Shown here in pieces: positions 16,407 to 25,685 of a stretch of 47,763 nt of DNA. The DNA is from Filomicrobium sp. (lineage in GTDB: Bacteria; Pseudomonadota; Alphaproteobacteria; Rhizobiales; Hyphomicrobiaceae). Under the pieces are notes generated by a model. That model ran no database searches. It had not been told where the DNA came from and worked only from the letters and a program-made list of their open reading frames with translations. The number at the start of each line of letters is the position of its first letter. Position 1 is the first letter of the stretch. The stretch is taken from assembly GCA_030665765.1 (NCBI GenBank), contig DAOUZE010000002.1, positions 1 through 47,763 of the forward strand, written 5' to 3'. The translations under genes were made by a program, and so were the position numbers.

Positions 16407-18280
16407 GCTGGCAATCGGGATTTCCAGTCCCCTCGTTGGGAGAGACGACGCGCAAACTAGCCGGCCTTGGCCAGCGGGTGAACCGGTGGCGTGGCAAGCG
16501 CCGCTCATCGCCGCTGTGGACCATCGCTGTTGCTTCGATCATGCTGGTCATGGCGTTGCCGATCGTTACGGTCGTCGTACTGGCCCTCACACCCGAAGAG
16601 AATATCTGGCCGCATCTCGTCGCCAACGTGCTGTTTGGTCATCCCCCTATGATTGCCATGTTCTTGGCCGGTCTCGGCTGTGTTGGCTTGTCGTTTTATG
16701 CGTGGCGGCCAACGGCACCGGCGGCAACGCCGCTTGGCTACCTTTCGGTTGCCGCGCTGGTGCTGGCTTTGGGATCTTTTCCCGGATCAATCGGCCAAAC
16801 CGTCCTGCTGATGAGCGGCGCTGGAATTTTGACGATCGTCACGGGCACGGTCGCCGCGTGGCTCGTCACGATGTACCGGTTCCCAGCCCGTGCCATTGTC
16901 GACCGGCTACTGGTCATCCCGCTTGCTATGCCGACCTACATCATCGCCTATGCGTACGTGGAATTGCTCGACTATGCCGGCCCTTTGCAGACCTTCGTGC
17001 GTGACCTATTCGGCTTCCGTTCGTCGCGGGATTACTGGTTTCCGGAGATCCGTTCGATCGGCGGTGCTGTCTTTATCATGGCCTCGGTTCTCTACCCCTA
17101 TGTCTATCTCACGGCACGGGCGAGTTTCGTCCAGCAGTCGGTGTGCGCGCTCGAAGTTGCCCGAACACTTGGGCGAACGCCGCTGGGCGTCTTTTGGGCC
17201 GTTGCGCTTCCACTCGCACGACCTGCGCTGGTTGCAGGTGTGGCCCTTGTTTTGATGGAGTGCCTCAACGACATAGGCGCTGTCGAATACCTAGGGGTAC
17301 AGACGCTGACCGCCAGCGTTTATAGCACCTGGATGCAACGTTCGAACTTGGGCGGCGCCGCGCAGATCGCAACCGTGATGCTTGGCTTCATCGTAGTGTT
17401 ATTTGCCGCCGAACGTATGGCGCGCGGTTCGGCGCAGATCCACCACACAACGGGGCGCTATCGGTCGATCCCTTTCCACGATCTCACAGGGTGGAAGGGC
17501 TACACAGCAGCGGCAGTTTGCGCGGCACCGTTCGTCGCAGGTTTCCTGGTACCGGTGCTGGTGCTGATCCGCTTGGCGTGGACCGCTTCGGAGGATGCCG
17601 CCGGCAACCGTTTTTTCGAAGCGGCTTCGAATAGTTTCTTTCTTTCTGCTGTCGCAGCGGGCGTTGCTGTTTGGCTGGCATTGACGCTCGGCTACGCCAA
17701 ACGAGTGGCGGCGAACGGATTCACACGACCAGCTGTCCGTATTGCCGGGCTTGGATATGCCGTGCCGGGCACCGTGCTGGCGCTCGGACTGCTGATACCA
17801 CTTGCCGGCCTCGACAACAGCATCGATGCGATGATGCGGTCGACTTTCGGTGTATCGACGGGACTGCTGTTTTCAGGGTCCATCTTCGCCTTGATCATCG
17901 CCTATTCGATCCGTTTTCTGGCGGTCGGGCTGGGAACGATAGAGGCTGGACTGGAACGGATTTCACCCAATCTCGATGCGGCGTCCCGGGCGCTCGGGGA
18001 GACCGCGCTATCGACGCTAGTGCGGGTGCATTTGCCGTTGTTGCTGCCGGCACTCGGCTCCGCCGGGCTGCTGGTGTTTGTCGATGCAATGAAAGAGCTG
18101 CCAGCTACCTTGCTATTGCGGCCGTTCAATTTCGATACCCTGGCCACTCACATCTACGGACTGGCCGCATTGGAGCAGTTCGAGGAAGCGGCCTTGGGCG
18201 CCCTGACCATCGTGGCCGTGGGGCTTATTCCGGTTCTCCTCCTGCACAGGGCCGTGGCGGGCGGACGCCCTGGAAGCTGA
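16403..18280 (+). CDS. ABC transporter permease, iron(III) FbpB/SfuB type (two fused permease domains)
   Basis: A 625-residue inner-membrane permease with about 12 membrane segments in two halves. Each half carries an EAA-type loop for the ATPase: EVARTLGRTPLGVFWAVALP near residue 250 and DAASRALGETALSTLVRVHL near 530. The duplicated layout and the sequence ECLNDIGAVEYLG after the first loop are typical of ferric-iron permeases (FbpB, SfuB, HitB). It starts inside the stop codon of the cytochrome c gene. No ATPase (FbpC) gene lies nearby, and the nearest solute-binding protein gene (20883) is two genes downstream. Iron as the substrate is a family inference; other SfuB-like systems move thiamine or phosphonates. 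Confidence 0.88.
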   Translation: MSWQSGFPVPSLGETTRKLAGLGQRVNRWRGKRRSSPLWTIAVASIMLVMALPIVTVVVLALTPEENIWPHLVANVLFGHPPMIAMFLAGLGCVGLSFYAWRPTAPAATPLGYLSVAALVLALGSFPGSIGQTVLLMSGAGILTIVTGTVAAWLVTMYRFPARAIVDRLLVIPLAMPTYIIAYAYVELLDYAGPLQTFVRDLFGFRSSRDYWFPEIRSIGGAVFIMASVLYPYVYLTARASFVQQSVCALEVARTLGRTPLGVFWAVALPLARPALVAGVALVLMECLNDIGAVEYLGVQTLTASVYSTWMQRSNLGGAAQIATVMLGFIVVLFAAERMARGSAQIHHTTGRYRSIPFHDLTGWKGYTAAAVCAAPFVAGFLVPVLVLIRLAWTASEDAAGNRFFEAASNSFFLSAVAAGVAVWLALTLGYAKRVAANGFTRPAVRIAGLGYAVPGTVLALGLLIPLAGLDNSIDAMMRSTFGVSTGLLFSGSIFALIIAYSIRFLAVGLGTIEAGLERISPNLDAASRALGETALSTLVRVHLPLLLPALGSAGLLVFVDAMKELPATLLLRPFNFDTLATHIYGLAALEQFEEAALGALTIVAVGLIPVLLLHRAVAGGRPGS

Positions 18281-18399
18281 TCCTCGTCAGAAGCTCAATT
18301 GACGATGCGCAATGCAAATGGGATCGAAACGGACGAAAATATGTGTGACTTACACCAAGAAGGACGCCAAAACCGTCAACGTAACCGGAACAGGCACAT

Positions 18400-18651
18400 A
18401 TGTACTCAGATGTGTACAATGTCATCTTAAACACCGATCTGTTGGCCCTGACGGCACTTGGTGGGTTAGTGACCGTGTTCGCTGTGACCATCGGACTTTT
18501 CATATTCATAAATACCCATGGCGACACAAAGAAGCATACCGGCGCGCAGCAATCCTGCACACCCGTCCCGAGTGAAACGAGTGAAGCTCGATCGTTTTCT
18601 GGCGTTCGTCGACGTGCGGGAAGTGTGGCTGATGTGGTGTCCAGCGCGTAA
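18400..18651 (+). CDS. Possible small single-span membrane protein
   Basis: A frame of 83 codons from ATG 18400 in an otherwise empty 608-bp gap (18281-18888). Residues 15-37 (LLALTALGGLVTVFAVTIGL and a few more) form one clear membrane helix, followed by a hydrophilic, Ser/Arg-rich tail. AGG lies six bases before the ATG. I recognise no family. Codon use in the tail is weak, so the real protein, if any, may be unrelated past residue 50. The rest of the gap holds only a short CCCCG/CGGGG hairpin near 18797 without a T-run. Confidence 0.35.
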   Translation: MYSDVYNVILNTDLLALTALGGLVTVFAVTIGLFIFINTHGDTKKHTGAQQSCTPVPSETSEARSFSGVRRRAGSVADVVSSA

Positions 18652-18888
18652 CTCTGAGTTCTCAACAGTTGCGTGTGCCGATGGCCTCGATTTCGGCTGA
18701 CGATGATCTATTGTCGCAACAGGTTCATAGTACGATTCACGTTTTCTTCCACCTCTAAGCTACTTGCCAGCCAGTCGTCTGCCCAATAGAACTAGGCCCC
18801 GTCGCTTCGGGGTGGGGTTGTGAGGCTTTACAGACTGTGACAGGTTCTTCTTGCGGCATGTACTGCGTAATCTTTTAATGGCAGGACG

Positions 18889-20763
18889 ATGAAGCGAGAA
18901 GACCATCGACAAACTCGTCGTATTTTGGCCTTCGCTGCATTCGCAGTTGTTATTGGTCTGACATTACCGTTTTTCCTGGCGGAAGATCCTGCTGAGACGA
19001 TTCTCAAAGCGTCAGCGGTCTACGCGGCGGACCAAGGCTCCTTTACGCTCAGCGAACCCCTGCAAATCATGAAAGAACCGCGCATTCTGGTGAGGCGCGG
19101 CACGGTCTCGTTGGCACAGCCCAAAGGCGCCACGCCTCTCAGTTCACGCGCCGTCACGAAGCTTTTGGACAGTGGTAAAGGCGTTCTCATCCTACAAGAT
19201 GCCGATATCGTCATTGGCGGTAGCAAGAAGGCGGCTAGCAGCAAGGCATGGCAAGCAAGACAAGCGCCGCTTGCACGTGCGCTCGCCGACATGCACCTCA
19301 GCGCGCTCATCGTCGAGGATGGAACTCTGCGGTTCGCAGCCGAAAAGGGGCCAACCACACTGCACCACGTGCAGTTGAGAGTGCGCCCGGTTCCGGGAGA
19401 GAGAATGACCGCAGCCGGCAGCTTCGAGTTGCTCGGCCGGACCTTGAAATTCGACACGACGATTGGCTTTAGTGCTGCCGACCGGTCTGCACAACAACTC
19501 CCAATCCGAGGCACTGTTGACGGTGGGACGCTGCTTCAAGCCTCATTTGATGGTCAATTCGCCCTCGGGGATGGCGGCCGGCTCAACGCGGATACCTCGC
19601 ACCTGCAGGTCAACGATGTTCCAATGTTTGCGCGTTGGCTTGGCTTGGCTTGGCAGACGGAATTCGGCCCCAAGACTTTCACATCAGACGGCCGGATGGA
19701 ATGGGCCGGCCAGGCGCTCCATTTTCCCAGCGCACGGTTCAAACTCGACGCCAACACTGCGGCCGGTTCCTTGATGATCAACTGCAATGGCGAACGGCCG
19801 CTGATCGATGGCACCTTGGCGTTCGAACGCTTCGAACTCAGCGGGCTAATGGCCCGAACCGACAGCGAGGCCACTTCATCTATTATTGCATCGACTGTGA
19901 AGCAAACTGTCGACTGGTTACCGCCGCACCTTCATAAATTCCTCAGCGAAGCGAGTCTGCCGATACTGCGACAGCTCGACATCGATCTTCGGGTTTCAGC
20001 ACAAAGCACCGTCGCCGGTGAACTTTCACTCGGTCGTACGGCCGCTTCGATGACACTGCACGATGGCCGCATTCTTGTGGACTTTGCTGAAATGCAGCTG
20101 CCTAACGGTGGCTCGGGTAACCTGCAGCTCACCGTCGATACGAGCCGACCCGTCGCGCAATGCGGCGTACGCGGTCAACTCAAAAGTGTTCGCCTCGAAC
20201 ACCTAACGGATTTCATTTTTCCGCATCAGGTCATTACTGGGCCAGCTGATGTCACAATTGACCTCAACTGCGACTGGTACACTGCCGACACCTTCATGCG
20301 CAGTCTAGAAGGTCCGGTCGAGGTGCAAATGCGAAACGGGGCAACGTTGCGCGCCAATTTACCCGGTCTCGTCAAAAGCATCGGAGTCGGCGAGGCTCCC
20401 ACGAGCGGATGGGGAGACGCGGCCAGAGGGCAGATGGGGCTGCAAAGCATATCCGCGCATGTGGTGTTTAAAAACGGCGTGGCGCGGATCAATCGGCTTC
20501 ATGGTGCACGGCGGGGACGCAGCGAGGTGGCAGTAACCGGGACGTTTAGCCTTCACCGGCGCAGTTTGGACCTCAGTTTGTTTCCACGTGACGAGCCGAA
20601 TGCTGGCGAAGAGCCAAGCGTGCTCTACATCACCGGCCAATGGGACAATCCAATGCTGTTTCGGCGGCCCTTCCCTAACAAAGCCCAAAATCCCCTCTAC
20701 CCTAATACAACACCGTTGCCGGCGGCGCCGAAATCACGGGGTCAAGCTTCGACTCGCGGATAA
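18889..20763 (+). CDS. AsmA-like envelope protein
   Basis: A 624-residue protein with one N-terminal membrane anchor (residues 11-31, LAFAAFAVVIGLTLPFF) and a long periplasmic part of beta-rich repeats. Features of the AsmA/YhdP group include a C-terminal segment with LPGLVKSIGVGE, GLQSISAHVVFKNGVARI and a final GTFSLHRRSLDLSLF followed by YITGQWDNPMLFRRP, the typical AsmA_2 ending. The family is thought to help move phospholipid between membranes. The substrate or effect here cannot be told. ATG 18889 is preceded by AGGACG at a short distance. It is followed 119 bp later by a solute-binding protein gene on the same strand. Confidence 0.85.
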   Translation: MKREDHRQTRRILAFAAFAVVIGLTLPFFLAEDPAETILKASAVYAADQGSFTLSEPLQIMKEPRILVRRGTVSLAQPKGATPLSSRAVTKLLDSGKGVLILQDADIVIGGSKKAASSKAWQARQAPLARALADMHLSALIVEDGTLRFAAEKGPTTLHHVQLRVRPVPGERMTAAGSFELLGRTLKFDTTIGFSAADRSAQQLPIRGTVDGGTLLQASFDGQFALGDGGRLNADTSHLQVNDVPMFARWLGLAWQTEFGPKTFTSDGRMEWAGQALHFPSARFKLDANTAAGSLMINCNGERPLIDGTLAFERFELSGLMARTDSEATSSIIASTVKQTVDWLPPHLHKFLSEASLPILRQLDIDLRVSAQSTVAGELSLGRTAASMTLHDGRILVDFAEMQLPNGGSGNLQLTVDTSRPVAQCGVRGQLKSVRLEHLTDFIFPHQVITGPADVTIDLNCDWYTADTFMRSLEGPVEVQMRNGATLRANLPGLVKSIGVGEAPTSGWGDAARGQMGLQSISAHVVFKNGVARINRLHGARRGRSEVAVTGTFSLHRRSLDLSLFPRDEPNAGEEPSVLYITGQWDNPMLFRRPFPNKAQNPLYPNTTPLPAAPKSRGQASTRG

Positions 20764-20882
20764 GGGGCGGAGTATCGGGAATTGGGGTCTTTGGGAAATC
20801 ACTAGCTCTCGGAGCGCTCCCTGCAAGACTGAGTATGTTTCCCCCCTACGTCCCCGTCGCGACACAAAAGGTTTGGTATCCG

Positions 20883-22409
20883 ATGAGCGAAATTTTGCCT
20901 CCGCCGCTCTACACGCTTAACAACACCCGCTTCTGCTCCAGGAAGCAGGTTGGTGATACAGCTTGGTTTAAGGTCGGCATCTGCGCCATTGCGCTCTGCT
21001 TTGTGATGCCAGTTCAGGAACTTCGCGCGCAGCCCAGCCCGCCGGCACAACAATCTAAAATCTCCGAAGGACAGGCGGTCCAACCCAAGAAGCAAGCTGC
21101 TGAGGTGCAGCGGCCCGATGCAGACACAGAACGCCCTGCAACAGCGATCGGCGTCACATCCGATGGCGCCCAAGATAAGAGTGCCGCGGAGCTCGACGAA
21201 GAGCCAAACGTCGAATCTGCCGTAACCACTCAGGACGGCTCTGAGCAACAGGCTCACCAGCCCGATAGAACTGTTGAACCCACGGCGGATACGCCATCCG
21301 AAGTAATAACCACGAAAGAGCCTGCCGCCAGCGAGCCAGAACCAAACAAGCTCAATGTTGCGATCTGGTCCGGCGCTTACGGTGCCGCTCAAAGGGAGGT
21401 GGTGATCAATCGCTTCAAGGAGAAGCGGGACATCGACGTCGATGTAACCGTCCGGACGAATGGGGCGCCGATTGACCTTGGCGAAGGGAAGCCAGGTGTT
21501 TCGCTCGACGCCGGGGAGTTTTCCGCTGTCGAGATCGACGCAGGATGCAGTGCCGGTCAACTTGTAAAAATCGCGTCGGGCGAACACGCGCATGCTGTGA
21601 CCGGCAGCGATGGGGCCAGAGCGGATTTCCTGCCGGGTAGCCTGAAACCTTGCGGAATTGGTACGTTCGCCTGGTCGCATGTGATCGCAATCAACCGCAA
21701 GGCGTTCAAAAAGCAGAAGCCTCAGAGGCTCGTTGATCTCTTCGACGCAAAACGGTTTCCCGGCAAACGCGCCTTGATCAAAGATCCACGTTTTTTACTT
21801 GAAACCGCGCTGATGGCGGATGGGGTTTTGCCTGGTGAAGTTTACGGGCTTCTTGCGACGACCGGTGGGCAGGACCGCGCTTTTGCAAGACTCGACCAGA
21901 TCAAGAAACAGATAATCTGGGTTGATTCAAGCAAGGCTGCGATCAAAGCGCTCGGATCTGGTGATGCAGCTATAGCGCAAACCTTTAGCGGACGCGCGTT
22001 CTTTTCCGTCGCGCGCGGTTTGCCGCTCGATATTATCTGGGACGGCCAAATCTATTCGATGACCTACTGGGCGATCCCTACGAAAAGCACGCGACAGGAT
22101 CTTGCTCTGGAATTCTTACGGTTCGCGACCGAGCCGCAGCAGATGGCGGCCATCGCACAGCGCTTTCCGTATGGCCCCACGCGGACCTCGGCATTGGCGT
22201 TGACCAAGCGACACATGACGGCCGGTCTCGACCTCGGCGCCTTCCTACCGACAGCTCCAGAAAATCTCACCACCGCGCTTGAACATAGCGAAACCTGGTG
22301 GCGGGACAACCGCGATAATGTTGAGGCGCGTTTCATGGAGTGGCTCTCCGGGGTGGAAGCAGCGAAGGTCGATGAAGCACAAAAAGCGACGCCCGCGAAA
22401 GCCGAGTAA
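20883..22409 (+). CDS. Extracellular solute-binding protein (PotD/SBP_bac_8-like) with long acidic linker
   Basis: A 508-residue exported binding protein. A signal peptide (VGICAIALCFVMPVQELRA) is followed by about 110 residues rich in Gln, Glu, Pro, Thr and Ala, which look disordered. The binding fold starts at NKLNVAIWSGAYGAAQ. Later parts include FAWSHVIAINRKAF, KRFPGKRALIKDPRF, GDAAIAQTFSGRAFF, YSMTYWAIPTKS and LEFLRFATEPQQMAAIA. These suit the spermidine/putrescine-like family. I chose ATG 20883; ATG 20835 is also open. The linker would let the domain stand off the membrane or bridge the periplasm. No ATPase or dedicated permease is adjacent; the iron-type permease at 16403 is the closest candidate. 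A terminator follows directly. Confidence 0.84.
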   Translation: MSEILPPPLYTLNNTRFCSRKQVGDTAWFKVGICAIALCFVMPVQELRAQPSPPAQQSKISEGQAVQPKKQAAEVQRPDADTERPATAIGVTSDGAQDKSAAELDEEPNVESAVTTQDGSEQQAHQPDRTVEPTADTPSEVITTKEPAASEPEPNKLNVAIWSGAYGAAQREVVINRFKEKRDIDVDVTVRTNGAPIDLGEGKPGVSLDAGEFSAVEIDAGCSAGQLVKIASGEHAHAVTGSDGARADFLPGSLKPCGIGTFAWSHVIAINRKAFKKQKPQRLVDLFDAKRFPGKRALIKDPRFLLETALMADGVLPGEVYGLLATTGGQDRAFARLDQIKKQIIWVDSSKAAIKALGSGDAAIAQTFSGRAFFSVARGLPLDIIWDGQIYSMTYWAIPTKSTRQDLALEFLRFATEPQQMAAIAQRFPYGPTRTSALALTKRHMTAGLDLGAFLPTAPENLTTALEHSETWWRDNRDNVEARFMEWLSGVEAAKVDEAQKATPAKAE

Positions 22410-22430
22410 TTCAATCATCAGTCGACAGGG

Positions 22431-22467
22431 CCAGGGAGTGCGAGGGCATGCTCCCTGGTCTTTTTTT
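22431..22467 (+). terminator. Rho-independent terminator after the solute-binding protein
   Basis: CCAGGGAG (22431-22438) pairs with CTCCCTGG (22451-22458) over a 12-nt loop. TC and seven T follow. It ends the plus-strand transcript 22 bp after the binding-protein stop and lies between two converging genes. Confidence 0.85.
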
Positions 22468-22495
22468 CGTGGATCGCTATTAAGAGGACACCTGG

Positions 22496-23275
22496 TCACC
22501 ACGTCCGGCGCGGGCCAACATCGATGTGGAACAAGCCACCGCCGTAGTGCTTGTAGCCGCCCACCGAACCGTGGCTCTTCAGGTAGGCGTAGGCAGCGCG
22601 ATGATTGGCGTGCACGCGAAAATCAACCGCACTGCCCGACAGATGCTGTGACCGCTTCGCACCACCTGCTCTGGCATTACGCTTCTTGCTGCGGCAGGTC
22701 GAGGATACTGTCACAGGCCCGAATTTGGAGGCAACCTGATAGACGATCGATTTCAACGTGCCATTCAAGCAGTCAGCCGAGGCAACCCATCGGACACCGC
22801 CGCCGGAAAGGCTCTTGCGGCTTTTGGGCTTATATGACGGCGATAGAGACGCAACCTTTTTGTATTTCGTTTTGTAGGCATACCGCTTCGACGACTTGGA
22901 GCGCTTGGACTTGCGGTATTTTACGGTTTTTCCGCTATAGCGCTTTTTGCCGGAGCAACGACGTTTTCCGTTACGACATCTCTTGTACGACTTTTTTTTA
23001 CGCCATTTCTGATAGGTCTTTTTCGCTGATCGCCTGTATGTTTTTCGCGTTTTATAGGCCTGCAGCTTCTCAGCGCGGCGATTCCGATAGCCTTCGTAGC
23101 GGCCCGCCAGCTTCGACTGCATTCCTGTGTAGCCAGCTTGCGCTTGCCCAGCATCTCCCCCGAAGGGAATGCCAGCGAACAGCATCGCCGCCGTTATAAT
23201 GCTCAGAAACGCAAGAACTTTCTTTGTGAACGGACGCCGAGTGGGCGTTCCGCTGGGCTGTCGCAATGTGCTCAT
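22496..23275 (-). CDS. M15-type (YcbK-like) peptidase with a strongly basic linker
   Basis: A 259-residue exported protein. A membrane or signal segment covers about residues 19-40. The C-terminal 100 residues form an M15-type D,D-carboxypeptidase-like domain. Zinc ligands are seen as SQHLSGSAVDFRV (His and, seven residues on, Asp) and GGGLFHIDVG (His). A catalytic-region TCRSKKRNA also fits. Between anchor and domain lie about 90 residues packed with Lys, Arg, Tyr and Ser (for example KRSKSSKRYAYKTKYKK). Such a charge could bind the polyanionic wall or DNA. The family trims murein peptides. It converges with the binding-protein gene. The start ATG at 23275 has TGAGGG-type sequence upstream. 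Confidence 0.85.
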   Translation of the reverse strand: MSTLRQPSGTPTRRPFTKKVLAFLSIITAAMLFAGIPFGGDAGQAQAGYTGMQSKLAGRYEGYRNRRAEKLQAYKTRKTYRRSAKKTYQKWRKKKSYKRCRNGKRRCSGKKRYSGKTVKYRKSKRSKSSKRYAYKTKYKKVASLSPSYKPKSRKSLSGGGVRWVASADCLNGTLKSIVYQVASKFGPVTVSSTCRSKKRNARAGGAKRSQHLSGSAVDFRVHANHRAAYAYLKSHGSVGGYKHYGGGLFHIDVGPRRTW

Positions 23276-23648
23276 TTACTTTCCCTCAAAAGCCGCGGCG
23301 CGATAGTTGATTATTCGTGGCACTCCGCCGCATCATTTCAAACGCCGCGAAATAGAATTCCTCTCGCATTTTTTTTATGGGGTGCGCAAAGAAAAAATTG
23401 AACCAAACTGTTGATATTGAGTATGGTTAACGGCATAGATTTTTTCTATGCCCCAATGTCCAGCGCGGGGGTAGTGACTTAAACGAATTTGTCGCAGCCA
23501 AAGAATTCCGCACTCAATCCCGAAAGCTATTTCCGAGTTATTGCAATTATTCCGGCTAATTGGGGTCAGGGGGGTGACACGTTGCGCGCTCACGCAACTT
23601 GTGCGGACACAGAACATTAGGTGGTGCAAACAGGCGTGATGGACGGGC
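23276..23648. other. Intergenic region with a perfect 8-bp hairpin
   Basis: A 373-bp stretch upstream of the peptidase gene and downstream of the symporter gene. It contains GGCATAGA (23432-23439) and TCTATGCC (23445-23452) over five T, a perfect stem. Neither strand has a T-run after the stem, so it may be an operator or an RNA leader rather than a terminator. It is AT-rich near 23370-23450. No gene was found. Confidence 0.45.
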
Positions 23649-25685
23649 TTATAACGGACGTCGCCAAGTGGAAGGCGACAGAACGGCGGCCACGAGCGTC
23701 ACGACGATACCTAGCGGGCCGCCAATTGCAGCGCCCGCGCGCCCGTCGATCCCGAACCAATTCGCCAGCTCGGGGCCAAGTTCAAGTGCGTTTCGACATG
23801 CCTGCGGACTTTCGGCGGTCTCAGAGGCGCAAGTCTGAAGAAGCTCTCGCAACTCATCCAGGAGCCATGGCGGCGCATCGGAGACCGACGCCCAAGACAG
23901 AGCGAACTGCGGAGCGAATATGCCGGTTGTCCCGACGACGTAATAGAGACAGGCCGCAAGTCCGGTGAGTCCACCCAGCGCCAGCGCGACGCCGCTGATC
24001 CGTGGCATCAACGCTGCCAGCAGCAGCATCGGAAACAATGATGCGCCTAACACCGCGAAGGCCCAATAGAGCCGATTGACTGGCGACTCACCCAGCAGGA
24101 CGACGATCACGGTAGCTGCGGTCGCGAAAGCAATCGTCAAGAGAATGCGCAGCACCATGGAAGGCGGGGCTCTGACTTGATCGGCGTTAGAATTTCGCAA
24201 CCCGCCGGTCGAGACTTCCACCGTCATACGCAAAGTGGCCGCCGAGGCAAGAACTGCAAACAGCCCGATCAGTGCCGCAAATGCCGAGGGCTTGGGCTCA
24301 CTGAAGCCGGCAAAGGCCGGCATTAAGAGAACGACGGCGCCCGGATTAATCGCAAGATCGACGATGCGCAAGCGGCCTGTAGTATCGCCGCAGGCAGCGG
24401 GCATCTCCTTGGATGCCGCCGTTACATTTTCCGCGTCGGGCGCTATGTCGCTAGGCGCTTGTGCCCGGCAAACCCTCATATATCCGGCTTTCTGAGCTTG
24501 TTGCAGCCATGTCGGTTGCTCCTTAACCTGAAGCCCGGCGGCGACCTTCTGGTATAGCTCAAGCTTTGTGAAGACAGCGGCGGCAGGCAATGCTGTCAGT
24601 ATTATGGCCGCCACGACAAGCCCGAAAGCGGCCTTGTGTCGCGATGGAAACGCATCGCGCGACGAGGTAGCCTCGTTAGACGGGTCCGCGGCAGCGGTTC
24701 TACGCCGCCACAGCATGTGGGGAAGGACCGCCGCTCCCAGAAGCATACTCAATGTGAGCACGACGAAGTTGAGTTGCGAAACTTGAACGAATGGCCTTGC
24801 AAAGGGCGGCATACTTAGCGGATCGCCCAATCCCTCAACAAGCAGCGCCCGTTCCGTCAGGGTCAACTCGCTGAGAGCCGGGCCGTAAGCCAATTGCGGA
24901 ACGAAACCGACAGGCAGTTTGCCGGAGACCCCCCACACCAGGGTCCAGATTACCGATGCGAGTCCTACCAGCGCAGCAGCCAGCAGGGCGTGCCAGAACC
25001 GACGTCCCGGAATGAACGATAGAAACACCGCCAGCACGGACACGCCGCCGATGACGGCCGGGGTCTGCCAGCCTTGCTTACTGGCGGCCACCGACACGGC
25101 AAGACCAGCGACTTCCATTTCGATGGAGACCAAGATGAGGAGACCAGCAGCCATTCCTAGACCCGCCGCGGCCGCAGTGAAGGCGCTGCCGGTAACGCGG
25201 CCAAGAAGATCATCGACGTGGAGAGCACCGGCCCGGTCGAGAGCTGGAGCGATGAACACCAGCGAGACAAGAAGGCCGGCGCTGAGCCCAAGATAGAGCG
25301 GCAGCCCATCGTGGCCGTAGACAAACAAGGCGCCCGTCAAGGTCAAGACGGTCCCGGCTGTCAGCCAGCTTCCGCAGGCCGTGAGTGAGGCAAGGAACGC
25401 GCTTAATCTTTGCCCTCGAGCGGTACGGTTCCAGGGACCAGAGAGCCAGAGCCCAAGTAGCGCGACCAGAAGCAGACCGCCTTGAGCGGCTAGGTAATAG
25501 CCAAGCGGAAGACCGCCAATGCCTAGCCCGTTGAGAGTCGGCGCTGCAAGCGGCAACAGAAGGGTGAGAAAAGCGGCACAGACAATCGTGAAGGCCGCAG
25601 CCCACGGCCTTGGCCGAATGGGTCGATGCGGTGTCGCGGCCACCACGCTCTCGGCGCCGTTTTCGACAGACGAGCCGTGCGTCAT
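23649..25685 (-). CDS. Sodium:solute symporter family protein with fused DUF4212-like domain
   Basis: A 678-residue membrane protein with about 13 membrane segments. The first 100 residues match the small-subunit DUF4212 pattern: two membrane helices with IGGLPLGYYLAAQGGLL between. The rest follows the VC_2705 branch of the sodium:solute symporter family (acetate/ActP relatives): GHDGLPLYLGLSAGLLVS, FIAPALDRAGALHVDDLLG and LSMLLGAAVLPHMLWRR. Usually the two are separate neighbouring genes; here they are one frame. A hydrophilic insert near residues 395-460 has three cysteines. ATG 25685 has GGAG nine bases upstream; GTG 25691 is also possible. An aldolase gene lies 141 bp upstream on the same strand, so the substrate might be an organic acid, but that is a guess. 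Confidence 0.78.
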   Translation of the reverse strand: MTHGSSVENGAESVVAATPHRPIRPRPWAAAFTIVCAAFLTLLLPLAAPTLNGLGIGGLPLGYYLAAQGGLLLVALLGLWLSGPWNRTARGQRLSAFLASLTACGSWLTAGTVLTLTGALFVYGHDGLPLYLGLSAGLLVSLVFIAPALDRAGALHVDDLLGRVTGSAFTAAAAGLGMAAGLLILVSIEMEVAGLAVSVAASKQGWQTPAVIGGVSVLAVFLSFIPGRRFWHALLAAALVGLASVIWTLVWGVSGKLPVGFVPQLAYGPALSELTLTERALLVEGLGDPLSMPPFARPFVQVSQLNFVVLTLSMLLGAAVLPHMLWRRRTAAADPSNEATSSRDAFPSRHKAAFGLVVAAIILTALPAAAVFTKLELYQKVAAGLQVKEQPTWLQQAQKAGYMRVCRAQAPSDIAPDAENVTAASKEMPAACGDTTGRLRIVDLAINPGAVVLLMPAFAGFSEPKPSAFAALIGLFAVLASAATLRMTVEVSTGGLRNSNADQVRAPPSMVLRILLTIAFATAATVIVVLLGESPVNRLYWAFAVLGASLFPMLLLAALMPRISGVALALGGLTGLAACLYYVVGTTGIFAPQFALSWASVSDAPPWLLDELRELLQTCASETAESPQACRNALELGPELANWFGIDGRAGAAIGGPLGIVVTLVAAVLSPSTWRRPL

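Noticed and set aside
18791-18815. CCCCG/CGGGG hairpin as terminator of the permease
   Set aside because: More than 500 bp after the stop and not followed by T.
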